From positions 1 through 30,516 of IMG/VR virus record IMGVR_UViG_3300027749_000367: DNA of 30,516 nucleotides. One strand, written 5' to 3'. The notes under the pieces were generated by a model, which worked only from the letters and a program-made list of their open reading frames with translations, was not told the DNA's origin and did no database searches. Both the position numbers and the translations under genes were made by a program. The DNA comes from a virus. Below are positions 1-6,221 of this stretch, one piece after another. Position 1 is the stretch's first letter; each line of letters starts with the position of its first letter.

Positions 1-33
1 GCCTCCCGCGTGCTTTGTCTTACCAGTTGCCAT
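1..33 (-). CDS. Partial 5' end of a leftward gene
   Basis: Only the first eleven codons (MATGKTKHAGG) lie in the window. The ATG is preceded by a good ribosome-binding site, AAGGGG, seven bases upstream, so a real gene start is likely. The gene continues leftward off the edge. It follows the 60-residue gene on the same strand. The Lys/Gly-rich start gives no function. Confidence 0.55.
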   Translation of the reverse strand, partial: MATGKTKHAGG

Positions 34-75
34 TTGTGCCCCTTAGCGCATCTCTCAGCGCGTGTGGGGCGAAGT

Positions 76-258
76 TTAGCCGATTGTGTAGGCCGTGTCA
101 GCAGGCAGCTCCAAAGCGGCCAGCAGCTCGGCTACGGCCTCTTCCTCGGTGGCGCCATGGCCCAGCGCGTCGCCGGGCTCGTAGCCGGGCTCGTAGGCCT
201 GCCAATCGAAGTCGCGCACGGGGATGGGCGGGTACTGTGGGGACGTGCGGATGATCAT
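76..258 (-). CDS. Small conserved phage protein, unknown function
   Basis: 60-residue acidic protein. It contains the run PPIPVRDFDWQAYEPGYEPG followed by ATEEEAVAELLAALE, an arrangement I recall from many small phage proteins: a short Pro/aromatic N-terminus, then a helix of the form ATExEAVxxLL. No catalytic motif is visible. Its ATG overlaps the stop of the upstream 66-residue gene by four bases (ATGA), so the pair is probably translationally coupled. Function unknown. Confidence 0.75.
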   Translation of the reverse strand: MIIRTSPQYPPIPVRDFDWQAYEPGYEPGDALGHGATEEEAVAELLAALELPADTAYTIG

Positions 259-455
259 GCTGTCACCTCCATGGCCTTCAAAATCGCGTCCAGCGCGTCG
301 CGCAGTTGCGTGGCTTGGGCCACGGGCAGGATCGTGTACATCCGCGACTGTAGGCCCGCGATAGAGAGCCAGACGCCGTCGTCGTACTGCTCCACGAAGA
401 TGCTGTCGCCGTCGATCTCGGGGGCCTTGATGTGAAATTCTAGGGGGTTGTCCAT
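255..455 (-). CDS. Small hypothetical phage protein
   Basis: 66-residue protein beginning MDNPLEFHIKAPEIDGDSIF and ending in a helix (VAQATQLRDALDAILKAME). The predicted layout is a beta-rich N-terminal two thirds and one C-terminal helix. The ATG is preceded by CCGGAGAACACC, a good ribosome-binding site, inside a CA-rich leader (CACACCCACACCC) like those of other genes in this arm. It overlaps the next gene by ATGA. I do not recognise the family. Confidence 0.7.
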   Translation of the reverse strand: MDNPLEFHIKAPEIDGDSIFVEQYDDGVWLSIAGLQSRMYTILPVAQATQLRDALDAILKAMEVTA

Positions 456-484
456 GGTGTTCTCCGGGTGTGGGTGTGTAGGAG

Positions 485-498
485 GGGGCCGAGGCCCC
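485..498 (-). other. GC-rich intercistronic hairpin without U-tract
   Basis: GGGGCC and GGCCCC pair around a 2-4 base loop, ten bases after the stop codon of the 196-residue gene and just before the leader of the next gene. No T-run follows on the minus strand. It is therefore more likely a 3'-end stabiliser or pause than a classical intrinsic terminator. It belongs to a set of similar hairpins in this arm. Confidence 0.55.
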
Positions 499-507
499 GG
501 GGGTTTG

Positions 508-1098
508 TTAAGCGATGACCTTCGGGCGCTGGATGACGGTCTGCTTGACGCCGTCGCGCACGCCGTGCTCTTTCACGGTAGCGGTGATGGTCAGGCTGTC
601 GCCCTTGACGCGCACAGCGCCGTCGGCGGTAAAGCTAAACGTGGCCGAGGTGCCCTTGTAGATGACCACGTTCTGGTCCGCGTCTTCGCAGATGTACAGG
701 AACGAAGTACCGTAAATGCCCTCCAGCACCACCATGTGGGCGATGGTGATGGTGACGGTTAGCTTGGCGCCCACGGTGCCCAAGTGGACGCGGCTGGCGT
801 TCAAAGCGGCCTTCTGGTCGGCCCACTCTGTCTTGCGGGTAGCGCGGGCGTCGATGCCCTTCAAGACCGCCGCGCACTGCGCAGGGGTCAGCTTGCCGTA
901 GGTGTCCAGTGAGTAGGCCATGGAGCCCATGAAGCCCTCGGCGTACTTGCCGTTGTCAGAGTAACCGGCGCCAACGGCGAAGATGATCTCTTCGGCGCGG
1001 GGAACGGTGGCCAAGAACGTCTTACGGGCGTTGGCAAGGATGTTGCGCTTGACAGCCGCGTCGTATGCGTCTTCGTTGATGATGTGGCTAGTTTGCAT
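508..1098 (-). CDS. Hypothetical early protein with a possible OB-like C-terminal domain
   Basis: 196 residues. The N-terminal half is helical. The C-terminal half (about residues 105-196) is beta-rich, with YGTSFLYICEDADQNVVIYKG, then VKGDSLTITATVKEHG and the ending GVKQTVIQRPKV. I recall this beta-strand pattern ending in KQTxxxRPK as a recurring C-terminal module of phage replication-region proteins, possibly OB-fold-like; that is inference. The ATG is preceded by ACGGAGTACATC, a strong site. Upstream are a CA-repeat leader and a TATACT -10 candidate, so it probably has its own promoter. A GC hairpin follows the stop. It may bind nucleic acid, but this is not shown. Confidence 0.75.
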   Translation of the reverse strand: MQTSHIINEDAYDAAVKRNILANARKTFLATVPRAEEIIFAVGAGYSDNGKYAEGFMGSMAYSLDTYGKLTPAQCAAVLKGIDARATRKTEWADQKAALNASRVHLGTVGAKLTVTITIAHMVVLEGIYGTSFLYICEDADQNVVIYKGTSATFSFTADGAVRVKGDSLTITATVKEHGVRDGVKQTVIQRPKVIA

Positions 1099-1132
1099 GA
1101 TGTACTCCGTGTGTGTGTGTTGGTGTGAGTAG

Positions 1133-1154
1133 AGTATACAACCTTTTTGTTGTA
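1133..1154 (-). promoter_or_regulatory. Promoter/operator candidate for the 196-residue gene
   Basis: On the minus strand the -10 candidate TATACT lies at 1138-1133, about 35 bases upstream of the start codon at 1098. It is overlapped by the inverted repeat TACAAC-N6-GTTGTA (1137-1154). The same ACAACAAAAAG...TATACT arrangement occurs upstream of the 94-residue gene (3967-3995). No convincing -35 box is visible, so an activator or repressor binding the repeat is plausible. Confidence 0.45.
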
Positions 1155-1187
1155 TGTGTTAGGTCCAATTGTAAAGTTATGTAAAGA

Positions 1188-1205
1188 CGGGGGCCATGGC
1201 CCCCG
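1188..1205. other. Perfect 18-bp GC palindrome after a gene
   Basis: CGGGGGCC-AT-GGCCCCCG is perfectly self-complementary and starts five bases after the stop codon of the 94-residue gene at 1211. No T-run follows, so it is either a weak terminator or an RNA 3'-end protector. It is one of four related hairpins placed directly after genes in this arm. Confidence 0.55.
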
Positions 1206-1210
1206 ATGTC

Positions 1211-1495
1211 TTACTCGTATTTCTTGATAAATGCGTTGAGCTTGCGGACCTCACCACGTGCCCACTTTTGTTGTTCTGATCCGTTCTCACCACGCAAATC
1301 GTAGTTGTTCCAGTGCCCACCAATTTCGTCGTGGAACTTCTCCAGAACGTAGCGGGCCTCGTGAACGATCTCGGCTTGCGTGTAGCCTTCGACAGGTTTT
1401 CCGTCATCGTTTGAGATGTTGTCCAAGTCATAGGCCAGCTCGTCAATGTTCAACGCCGCTTTGAGCATTGCTTGCTTTTGCTTCTCTGTTTGCAT
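1211..1495 (-). CDS. Small hypothetical phage protein
   Basis: 94 residues from the ATG at 1495, chosen because AAAGGAAA stands correctly upstream; the longer reading frame to 1537 runs through the leader. The sequence (MQTEKQKQAMLKAALNIDEL, then ARYVLEKFHDEIGGHW and a basic C-terminus ending KLNAFIKKYE) is predicted mostly helical and charged. No motif recognised. Upstream lies a 7-5-7 inverted repeat (1546-1564) resembling an operator, and a perfect GC palindrome follows the stop. It therefore looks like a single transcription unit. Confidence 0.7.
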   Translation of the reverse strand: MQTEKQKQAMLKAALNIDELAYDLDNISNDDGKPVEGYTQAEIVHEARYVLEKFHDEIGGHWNNYDLRGENGSEQQKWARGEVRKLNAFIKKYE

Positions 1496-1545
1496 AACAT
1501 TTTCCTTTGTGTGTATATGTTGGTCGGAACTAACCAACGCCTCTA

Positions 1546-1564
1546 CTGTAACACAAAGTTACAG
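1546..1564. promoter_or_regulatory. Operator-like inverted repeat upstream of the 94-residue gene
   Basis: CTGTAAC-ACAAA-GTTACAG is a perfect 7-bp inverted repeat with a 5-bp spacer, about 50 bases upstream of the start codon at 1495. A minus-strand TACAGT that could serve as a -10 overlaps it. The size and symmetry suit a dimeric repressor site. It is related in sequence to the TGTTGTAA/ACAAC elements found elsewhere in the arm. Confidence 0.4.
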
Positions 1565-1595
1565 TTTGTATCACGCCCACAGAAAAACATTTCTA

Positions 1596-1850
1596 TCAAT
1601 GCACCCGCTTCGATAGCCTTTGCCTAATGCTGTCGGCCAACGTCTCGATGTCCACGCACTCCTCGGCCAGCCGTGCGCACTCCTCGCGCTCAATGGCGAT
1701 GGCCTGCCTTGTGGTCTGGATGGCGATGGCCATGATCTCGGCCTTGGCCTGCGCCAGCTCCCGGTCGAACTCCTTCTGGGTGAACATCGGCATGACGTTG
1801 GCGTGGCCAAGCAGTTGCCGGGCGAGGGGGGATAGTTCTTTTTTTTCCAT
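1596..1850 (-). CDS. Small helical hypothetical protein
   Basis: 84 residues, MEKKELSPLARQLLGHANVM followed by a long amphipathic helical stretch (FDRELAQAKAEIMAIAIQTT... ECARLAEECVDIETLADSIR) suggesting coiled coil. The start overlaps the preceding stop as TAATG. The start region GTAATGGAAAAAAAAG is a near-duplicate of the 14 bases immediately upstream, which encode the end of the previous gene (VMEKK), so the junction may have arisen by slippage or tandem duplication. Function unknown. Confidence 0.65.
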   Translation of the reverse strand: MEKKELSPLARQLLGHANVMPMFTQKEFDRELAQAKAEIMAIAIQTTRQAIAIEREECARLAEECVDIETLADSIRQRLSKRVH

Positions 1851-2156
1851 TACTTTTTTTCCATTACTTTTTTGATTATTTCTTGAGCTTGCTGCTCAGT
1901 TAACATAATTTGCATCTGAGTTCCGATGGCCATAATTACCCGTATCAAAGCCGCAAGCCGTTCTACTTCATCGTCTTTGATAAACGCCAGTCCCAGAGCA
2001 ATAGTGGAAACGCCCGCATTCAAAAAAAACATTTAGGGCTACTTTTACACCAAATTCGTCTCTGATTTTGTCGGCATGTTTTTTGAACATGTCTTCGATT
2101 ATTACGGCCTGCTCGTGGATGTCGCGCAAGTTTTGTTGGGTTGGTTCAAAGTCCAT
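1850..2156 (-). pseudogene. Small gene interrupted by a frameshift at a T8 tract
   Basis: Two overlapping frames look like halves of one protein. The upstream half starts at 2156 after AGGAGTAGATC and reads MDFEPTQQNLRDIHEQAVII ... GVKVALNV. It then runs into junk and stops at 1968. The downstream frame begins at the homopolymer (2022-2029, eight T on the minus strand) and reads FLNAGVSTIALGLAFIKDDE ... down to VMEKK. Removing one T gives a single 101-residue frame whose length is exactly divisible by three. The downstream ATG at 2032 lacks a clear ribosome-binding site. Alternatives are a +1 programmed frameshift, a sequencing or assembly indel, a true mutation, or two separate genes. The function of the joined protein, which is mostly helical, is unknown. 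Confidence 0.6.
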
Positions 2157-2159
2157 GAT

Positions 2160-2372
2160 CTACTCCTGTGATTGGCCCATGACGCGGGCCTCCATGACTT
2201 TGTTGGCCTTGCGCAGGCTTGCGTTATCTTCCTTGAGCCGGGCCACCGTGGTGGTCAGGTAGGCAAGGCGGCTCTCCGCTTGCTTGATCCAGTCGGCCAC
2301 CTCGGTGGGCATACGGTACTCCGTGACGGCTTCGGGCTCGTTTTGGGCTGTTTTAGGGGTTTTGGTGGCCAT
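2160..2372 (-). CDS. Small coiled-coil hypothetical protein
   Basis: 70 residues from the ATG at 2372 (MATKTPKTAQNEPEAVTEYR). This start sits just after the stop of the 40-residue membrane-protein gene; the longer open frame to 2435 overlaps that gene. Residues 27-65 (TEVADWIKQAESRLAYLTTT ... LKEDNASLRKANKVMEARV) form an obvious heptad-like coiled coil. No enzymatic motif. Ribosome-binding signal is weak, so coupling to the upstream gene is likely. Confidence 0.65.
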   Translation of the reverse strand: MATKTPKTAQNEPEAVTEYRMPTEVADWIKQAESRLAYLTTTVARLKEDNASLRKANKVMEARVMGQSQE

Positions 2373-2374
2373 GA

Positions 2375-2497
2375 TCACATCCAGTAGGCAAGGGTTACGC
2401 CGAGTGCGGCAAAGGCAAGTGTAAGAGCCAGCCAAGTGATGGCGTAGGGCAGCGGCTTCATGGGCTTGTGGATGGTGTAGTGCTCGCGGTATCTCAT
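2375..2497 (-). CDS. 40-residue single-pass membrane protein
   Basis: This short frame encodes a basic N-terminus (MRYREHYTIHKPMKPLPYAI) followed by one hydrophobic segment (TWLALTLAFAALGVTLAYW, residues 21-39). Its ATG overlaps the stop of the upstream 58-residue gene by four bases (ATGA), and its TGA lies two bases before the next ATG. It thus exactly fills an otherwise empty 120-base gap between two overlapped genes. The layout predicts an N-in membrane microprotein of unknown role. Confidence 0.6.
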   Translation of the reverse strand: MRYREHYTIHKPMKPLPYAITWLALTLAFAALGVTLAYWM

Positions 2498-2670
2498 GAC
2501 TTGTACGCCTTCTCGTCCAGCTCGTTGTTCAACTTAATTTGCTCGTCCAGCGCCTCGTCCAGCTCGTGCTCCAGCTCGATCTGGTCGGCCAGCATCCGGG
2601 CCAGCTTGGTGTCGCCACCAATGTAGGCCAGCCGCTCGCGCTCCTCCAGCGTCAGTGTCGAAAATTCCAT
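2494..2670 (-). CDS. Small acidic helical protein
   Basis: 58 residues from the ATG at 2670, chosen for the excellent ribosome-binding site AAGGAGAG six bases upstream. The frame is open further upstream but crosses a GC hairpin. The protein is very acidic and helical (TLEERERLAYIGGDTKLARM then IELEHELDEALDEQIKLNNE), probably a coiled coil. A Glu/Asp-rich microprotein of this type could be an inhibitor or DNA mimic, but nothing in the sequence proves it. Confidence 0.65.
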   Translation of the reverse strand: MEFSTLTLEERERLAYIGGDTKLARMLADQIELEHELDEALDEQIKLNNELDEKAYKS

Positions 2671-2690
2671 GGTGCTCTCCTTCGGGTTGT

Positions 2691-2706
2691 GGCCCCCGAG
2701 GGGGCC
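2691..2706 (-). other. Strong GC hairpin between DUF932 gene and next gene
   Basis: GGCCCCC-GA-GGGGGCC pairs perfectly over seven bases, eight bases after the DUF932 stop codon and about 20 bases before the start of the 58-residue gene. No T-run follows. It probably terminates inefficiently or protects the 3' end of the upstream message. Confidence 0.55.
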
Positions 2707-2713
2707 GTTGGGG

Positions 2714-3577
2714 TTACAAGTAGGCGTGCTCGTGGGCCGCGATGAACTGGTCGGTGGCCTTGTCCAGCTTGAGCGCCGCCATGGTATCTGCAAGGGTCCA
2801 CAGCGCCTTGTTGAGCTTGACGTTCTCGGAGACGCCGCCCACAGCGCGGGTGGTGGTGCGACGGCCAGTAGCGCTGCGCCCGGGGACGCCGCCCTTCATC
2901 ATGTTCTCTTGGACCCGGTTGTAGACGGTCCACAGGTCGTCCTGACGGTCCTGCCAGCGGCTGGGCTGCAAGAGGCGGCTGGCCTGCACGGGCTTCTCAT
3001 CGCCCCAGCGAATTTGCAGGGCCGAGCGGGCAAAGGCCTGCTGCTCGTCGTAGTCAAGGGTGATGGACTTGTACTCGTCGATGCGGCTACCGATCTGCTT
3101 GGCGTCATCTAGCACTCGGGTGGCGCCCTCGATCACGTCGCCCACCACGTTGCCGCTGTGACGCACCTTGATGTTGTTGAACATGTCGCCAGCGATCAGG
3201 CCGTTGGAGCACACGAAGCGGAACACGCCCGACATGATCTGGTAGCTCGAAGTGCCGTCGTGGCTGTTCAAGAGGATGATCTCGGGGACCTCGTCTGCCG
3301 CGATGGAGCTGGCGTGGCGCATGCGCACCATGTGCTTGGTGTGCTCACGCTTGGCTTGGTCGCGCACCTTGGTCTGGCGAATCTCGTAGGGCTGAAAGCC
3401 CTCGGCACGCAGGCCGTCGATCACTTGGATCGTGGGGATGAAGCTGTAGCGATCGCCACGGCTCTCGTGGGCCTCGCTGGCCATCACGCTGGGGGCGTGG
3501 TAGGCGATCTGCTCGTTGGACAAGGCAGACTGGCTACGAAAGCTGGACTGCTGGGAAGATGTTGCGTAACGGATCAT
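2714..3577 (-). CDS. DUF932 domain-containing phage protein
   Basis: 287 residues matching the DUF932 (PF06067) family found in phages and plasmids. Signature stretches are LSNEQIAYHAPSVMASEAHE (19-38), YSFIPTIQVIDGLRAEGFQP (44-63), KREHTKHMVRMRH (76-88) and SYQIMSGVFRFVCSNGLIAG (111-130). These form the conserved core; the C-terminal third is helical. The molecular function of the family is not established. The start ATG follows TAGGAGTACATC, a cassette nearly identical to that of the 196-residue gene. A hairpin with a U-tract stands directly upstream, so expression may depend on read-through. A second strong hairpin follows the stop. Length is normal for the family. Confidence 0.85.
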   Translation of the reverse strand: MIRYATSSQQSSFRSQSALSNEQIAYHAPSVMASEAHESRGDRYSFIPTIQVIDGLRAEGFQPYEIRQTKVRDQAKREHTKHMVRMRHASSIAADEVPEIILLNSHDGTSSYQIMSGVFRFVCSNGLIAGDMFNNIKVRHSGNVVGDVIEGATRVLDDAKQIGSRIDEYKSITLDYDEQQAFARSALQIRWGDEKPVQASRLLQPSRWQDRQDDLWTVYNRVQENMMKGGVPGRSATGRRTTTRAVGGVSENVKLNKALWTLADTMAALKLDKATDQFIAAHEHAYL

Positions 3578-3594
3578 GATGTACTCCTAGGTTC

Positions 3595-3615
3595 AAAAAG
3601 CCCCCGCGAGGGGGC
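3595..3615 (-). terminator. Intrinsic terminator-like hairpin between the 94-residue gene and DUF932
   Basis: On the minus strand GCCCCC-TCGC-GGGGGC is followed by TTTTT, a classical Rho-independent terminator form. It begins seven bases after the stop of the upstream gene and ends only 17 bases before the DUF932 start codon. The DUF932 gene must therefore be expressed by read-through, or the hairpin also acts as a leader element. Confidence 0.7.
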
Positions 3616-3622
3616 GGGGGGT

Positions 3623-3907
3623 TTAACGGGATGTGACGCGCACCGAGATGCACGACGTGTTCTTTGTGTAGGCATCGTAGACCTCGGCGCCGTTTTGGGC
3701 AACGAAGAACTCTTTGTCAAACACCTTGCGGTCCATGTCCACCAAGGTGGCCTTAAAGAGGTTGCCCTCAATGGACTGGCCCGACAGCTTGATCGCGTCC
3801 TTGATCGCGTCTGCTTCTTTGGTAAGGTCAGCGATTTGTGCGAGCAAGACGCCCAGACGGTCCACAGAGCCTTCGTTCAATTCCACCACCAGTTTTGCTT
3901 TAGCCAT
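3623..3907 (-). CDS. Small hypothetical protein with N-terminal coiled coil
   Basis: 94 residues. After MAKAKLVVELNEGSVDRLGV comes a helix with heptad spacing (LLAQIADLTKEADAIKDAIK). A compact beta-rich C-terminus follows (GNLFKATLVDMDRKVFDKEF ... SCISVRVTSR). The architecture resembles small nucleic-acid-associated phage proteins, but no family is recognised. The ATG follows CGGAGTATCAAA within a CA-rich leader. A TATACT -10 candidate stands at 3972-3967, after the 300-bp non-coding, GATC-rich stretch. It is probably the first gene of its own transcript. Confidence 0.72.
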   Translation of the reverse strand: MAKAKLVVELNEGSVDRLGVLLAQIADLTKEADAIKDAIKLSGQSIEGNLFKATLVDMDRKVFDKEFFVAQNGAEVYDAYTKNTSCISVRVTSR

Positions 3908-3966
3908 TTTGATACTCCGATATGTGTGTGTTTAGGATGTACCGCAGTTTTTGCTGCGATGGCTGA

Positions 3967-3995
3967 AGTATACACAGCTTTTTGTTGTTACAACA
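3967..3995 (-). promoter_or_regulatory. Promoter/operator candidate for the 94-residue gene
   Basis: On the minus strand a TATACT -10 candidate lies at 3972-3967. Immediately upstream is AACAACAAAAAGCTGTG, inside the palindrome TGTTG-TTA-CAACA (3983-3995). The same element, spacing within one base, precedes the 196-residue gene. TTGTAA could be a poor -35 at short spacing. The pairing of a palindrome and -10 in both places argues for a shared regulator. Confidence 0.45.
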
Positions 3996-4207
3996 TCTTT
4001 TTTGTAAAATAATTCTATTGTTTTCCTTCCACCGATAGTTTTTGCAAATAATTGCAAATCGGATCTGTTTGGCGTGGATCAATGGATCAACCCCTAAAGG
4101 GGATTGATCCGATCCGATCCAGTTTTCCCTTGGATCAATTTGGATCTGATCCATTTTTATCCAATCTGATCCAGTAAAAAATTACAAATACGCATTTGCT
4201 TGCAAAC
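3996..4207. other. AT-rich non-coding region with a cluster of ten GATC sites (candidate origin)
   Basis: The gap between the primase/helicase stop (4208) and the next start (3907) is the longest gene-free stretch in the left arm. Its promoter-proximal part (about 3996-4060) is AT-rich and includes the short direct repeat TTGCAAAT. Ten GATC tetramers then occur between 4062 and 4171, where fewer than one is expected by chance. Most are in GGATC or GATCC context. At 4084-4110 there is an imperfect palindrome, GGATCAA-CCCCT-AA-AGGGG-A-TTGATCC. Clustered iterons plus an AT-rich element next to a replication initiator gene is typical of origins; this is inference. Confidence 0.5.
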
Positions 4208-6211
4208 TCATGCGGAGGGCAAACTGAGACGACCGACCGCGTCCATTTGCAAAAAGCCACCTGAAATAACGGCCCGAATATCGCGTTTTGCGTTATCCAC
4301 CCGCTTATCGCGCTTACCCGGCGTGGGGTCAAACTTCCGACCAGCGGCCACCACGACCGCCAGCTCGTGCTCCGTCACGGCACCATTTGTGTCCAAGTCT
4401 GCCAAGGTCTTAAACTGATCCATGATCGCCTTTTGGGTCTTGCCAGTAGGTCCCTGCGACACCGCTACCGATGACCGACTGCTATCGGTGAAGCCCACAA
4501 CGCAGGTCGTCTCGTCGTCGCCGTCCTCGTCCTCACCCACCACGATGGTCTCTAATCTGAAGCCAAACTCGCCACCATCGGCGCCACCTTTCAGCTTGGT
4601 AATAATGGCCACGCGCTCCTCATCGGCACGGATGACCTCAAATTCAAAGTCGCAGGCTGCCCTGAGCCCTGACCAGCCCCGCGCCCCTCTGGACTCGTCC
4701 TTGCCGCTGTGATGTATTAGCTCAACCATGGCCCCGGTAAGCCGGGTGATCTCCTTGCAGTGCCCCAGCACCTTGCCCATGTCCTCGCCAGAATTTTCGT
4801 TGCCGCCGGGCATGACCTGAGCCAGCGTGTCCATGACCACCAGATCAAACTCGCCTTGTATACGTATCTGCTTTACCAATGCGCGGGCATCGGTGAGCTC
4901 CATCATGTTTGGCGCATTAGCCACAAAGTACAAGTTGGTCAGCTCCTTGGGATCAACGCCGTGGTGCGCGCAGTACCCGGCCACTCGCTTGCGCATGTCC
5001 TCTTGGCCCTCAGCGGCCACCCAGCAGACCTTAGACTTGGTGGTCTTGTGGCCACGCCACTCAATGCCTCGGGCGATGGCAGCCGCCATCTCAAAAGCAA
5101 AGAACGACTTGCCCGAGCCGGAAGCCCCGTAAATTACGCCTAAGTTGGCGTTGGGGATTACGTTCTTGATGATCCATGAGGCCTTGCGGCGCACGATGAA
5201 CTCTTCGGTGGTCTCCAGCTTGAACCGGTCCTCGGACTTTTTTAGTTGTTCAGCCACCTCCGGGTCGCTGGTGAGGTCGTCAAAGTCTGAGAGGATCGAG
5301 TCCTTGGTGATCGCCTTGGGCTTGGCCTTCTGGCAGTGCTCGACCCACAAGTACGTCATGGCCCGGTCGCCGTCCTGTTGCCGATGGGCTAAGGCGATCT
5401 CAAAGGCGTAATCGTTGTTGGCCAGAATGGAAAACACCATAGAGTCGCTGTACCCGGCGCTGTAGAGTTGCACGCCCGTGGCATGCAGCAAGGCCGAGCG
5501 GTCGTCAGTGATGTCTGGGCCACTGGTCAGGAACTCTTTGGCCGTGGGCGATATGTCCATGTCCTGCACGTCCGGCAGGGCCAGCTCGTGTATCAGCTCG
5601 GGCATCACCAGCGAGATCACCTTGGCGCTCGTGCGGGCCTTGCGGTACTGCGTGTACAACCCGGTCAGAATGTCGGGATGCGGCGTGCTCACCGGCAAGT
5701 CGCGCAGCACGTCGCCCGTGACCGTCAGGAAGCGGCCCTTGTGGCCGTTGTAGACCTCGATGCCCACCGTGTTGTCCTGCACGTCCTCGGGGATGGACCC
5801 ACGGGCCAGTATGCGCAGCCCTGTGCCACTGGGGCTCAGTTCGGTGTAGCTGTCCACCGAGTCGATGATCTCCTGCGCCCATGGCGCGATCTGGCCGTCC
5901 GTGATGCACCTATCGAGGTCTATGCCCACCACGTCGGTCATGCCAGTGAGCACCAGCCCCACGCCGCTGTACTTGCCACCCCCGGTGTCAAAGGCGCGCA
6001 CCGCCTCCTCAAAGCTGACCCAGCGGTCGGGCTGCATGCTCGACAGGCCGTAGCCCTCGGGGCGGTAGGGCACCTTGTCCCACTTGCCGCGCTCTTCGTT
6101 CCAGATGGCCTTCCAAGGCGCCCAACGGCGCAGGGCCTTGAGCTCGGTGGGGATGTTGCCGGGGTTGAATACCCGGCCAATTGGGGGACGCCCCTGACCT
6201 GAATTTTGCAT
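4208..6211 (-). CDS. Primase-polymerase / RecA-like helicase fusion
   Basis: 667 residues from the ATG at 6211, chosen because AAGGGA lies six bases upstream; a second in-frame ATG is six bases earlier, and the open frame extends to 6322 over the previous gene. Residues about 10-175 resemble the archaeo-eukaryotic-type prim-pol domain of phage replication proteins. The metal-binding GIDLD is at 96-100, SPSGTG at 126-131 and HKGRFLTVTG at 157-166. The C-terminal part is a RepA/RecA-like hexameric helicase ATPase: Walker A GASGSGKS (362-369), Walker B LVVMD (457-461) and HHSGKDESRGARG (500-512). A short basic C-terminal domain follows. It should prime and unwind DNA at the phage fork, partnering the polymerase encoded on the other arm. 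The adjacent downstream GATC cluster may be its origin. Confidence 0.88.
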   Translation of the reverse strand: MQNSGQGRPPIGRVFNPGNIPTELKALRRWAPWKAIWNEERGKWDKVPYRPEGYGLSSMQPDRWVSFEEAVRAFDTGGGKYSGVGLVLTGMTDVVGIDLDRCITDGQIAPWAQEIIDSVDSYTELSPSGTGLRILARGSIPEDVQDNTVGIEVYNGHKGRFLTVTGDVLRDLPVSTPHPDILTGLYTQYRKARTSAKVISLVMPELIHELALPDVQDMDISPTAKEFLTSGPDITDDRSALLHATGVQLYSAGYSDSMVFSILANNDYAFEIALAHRQQDGDRAMTYLWVEHCQKAKPKAITKDSILSDFDDLTSDPEVAEQLKKSEDRFKLETTEEFIVRRKASWIIKNVIPNANLGVIYGASGSGKSFFAFEMAAAIARGIEWRGHKTTKSKVCWVAAEGQEDMRKRVAGYCAHHGVDPKELTNLYFVANAPNMMELTDARALVKQIRIQGEFDLVVMDTLAQVMPGGNENSGEDMGKVLGHCKEITRLTGAMVELIHHSGKDESRGARGWSGLRAACDFEFEVIRADEERVAIITKLKGGADGGEFGFRLETIVVGEDEDGDDETTCVVGFTDSSRSSVAVSQGPTGKTQKAIMDQFKTLADLDTNGAVTEHELAVVVAAGRKFDPTPGKRDKRVDNAKRDIRAVISGGFLQMDAVGRLSLPSA

Positions 6212-6221
6212 GGCCATTCCC

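Noticed and set aside
3158-4012. 284-residue plus-strand open frame
   Set aside because: Antisense to the DUF932 and 94-residue genes, which have good start signals and family sequence; the antisense translation shows no motif.
3900-4154. 84-residue minus-strand open frame over the GATC cluster
   Set aside because: Overlaps the start of the 94-residue gene, lacks a ribosome-binding site, and its sequence is an unstructured Cys/Ile/Lys-rich mixture typical of non-coding AT-rich DNA.
5468-6202. 244-residue plus-strand open frame
   Set aside because: Antisense to the N-terminal part of the primase/helicase gene; low-complexity translation caused by high GC.
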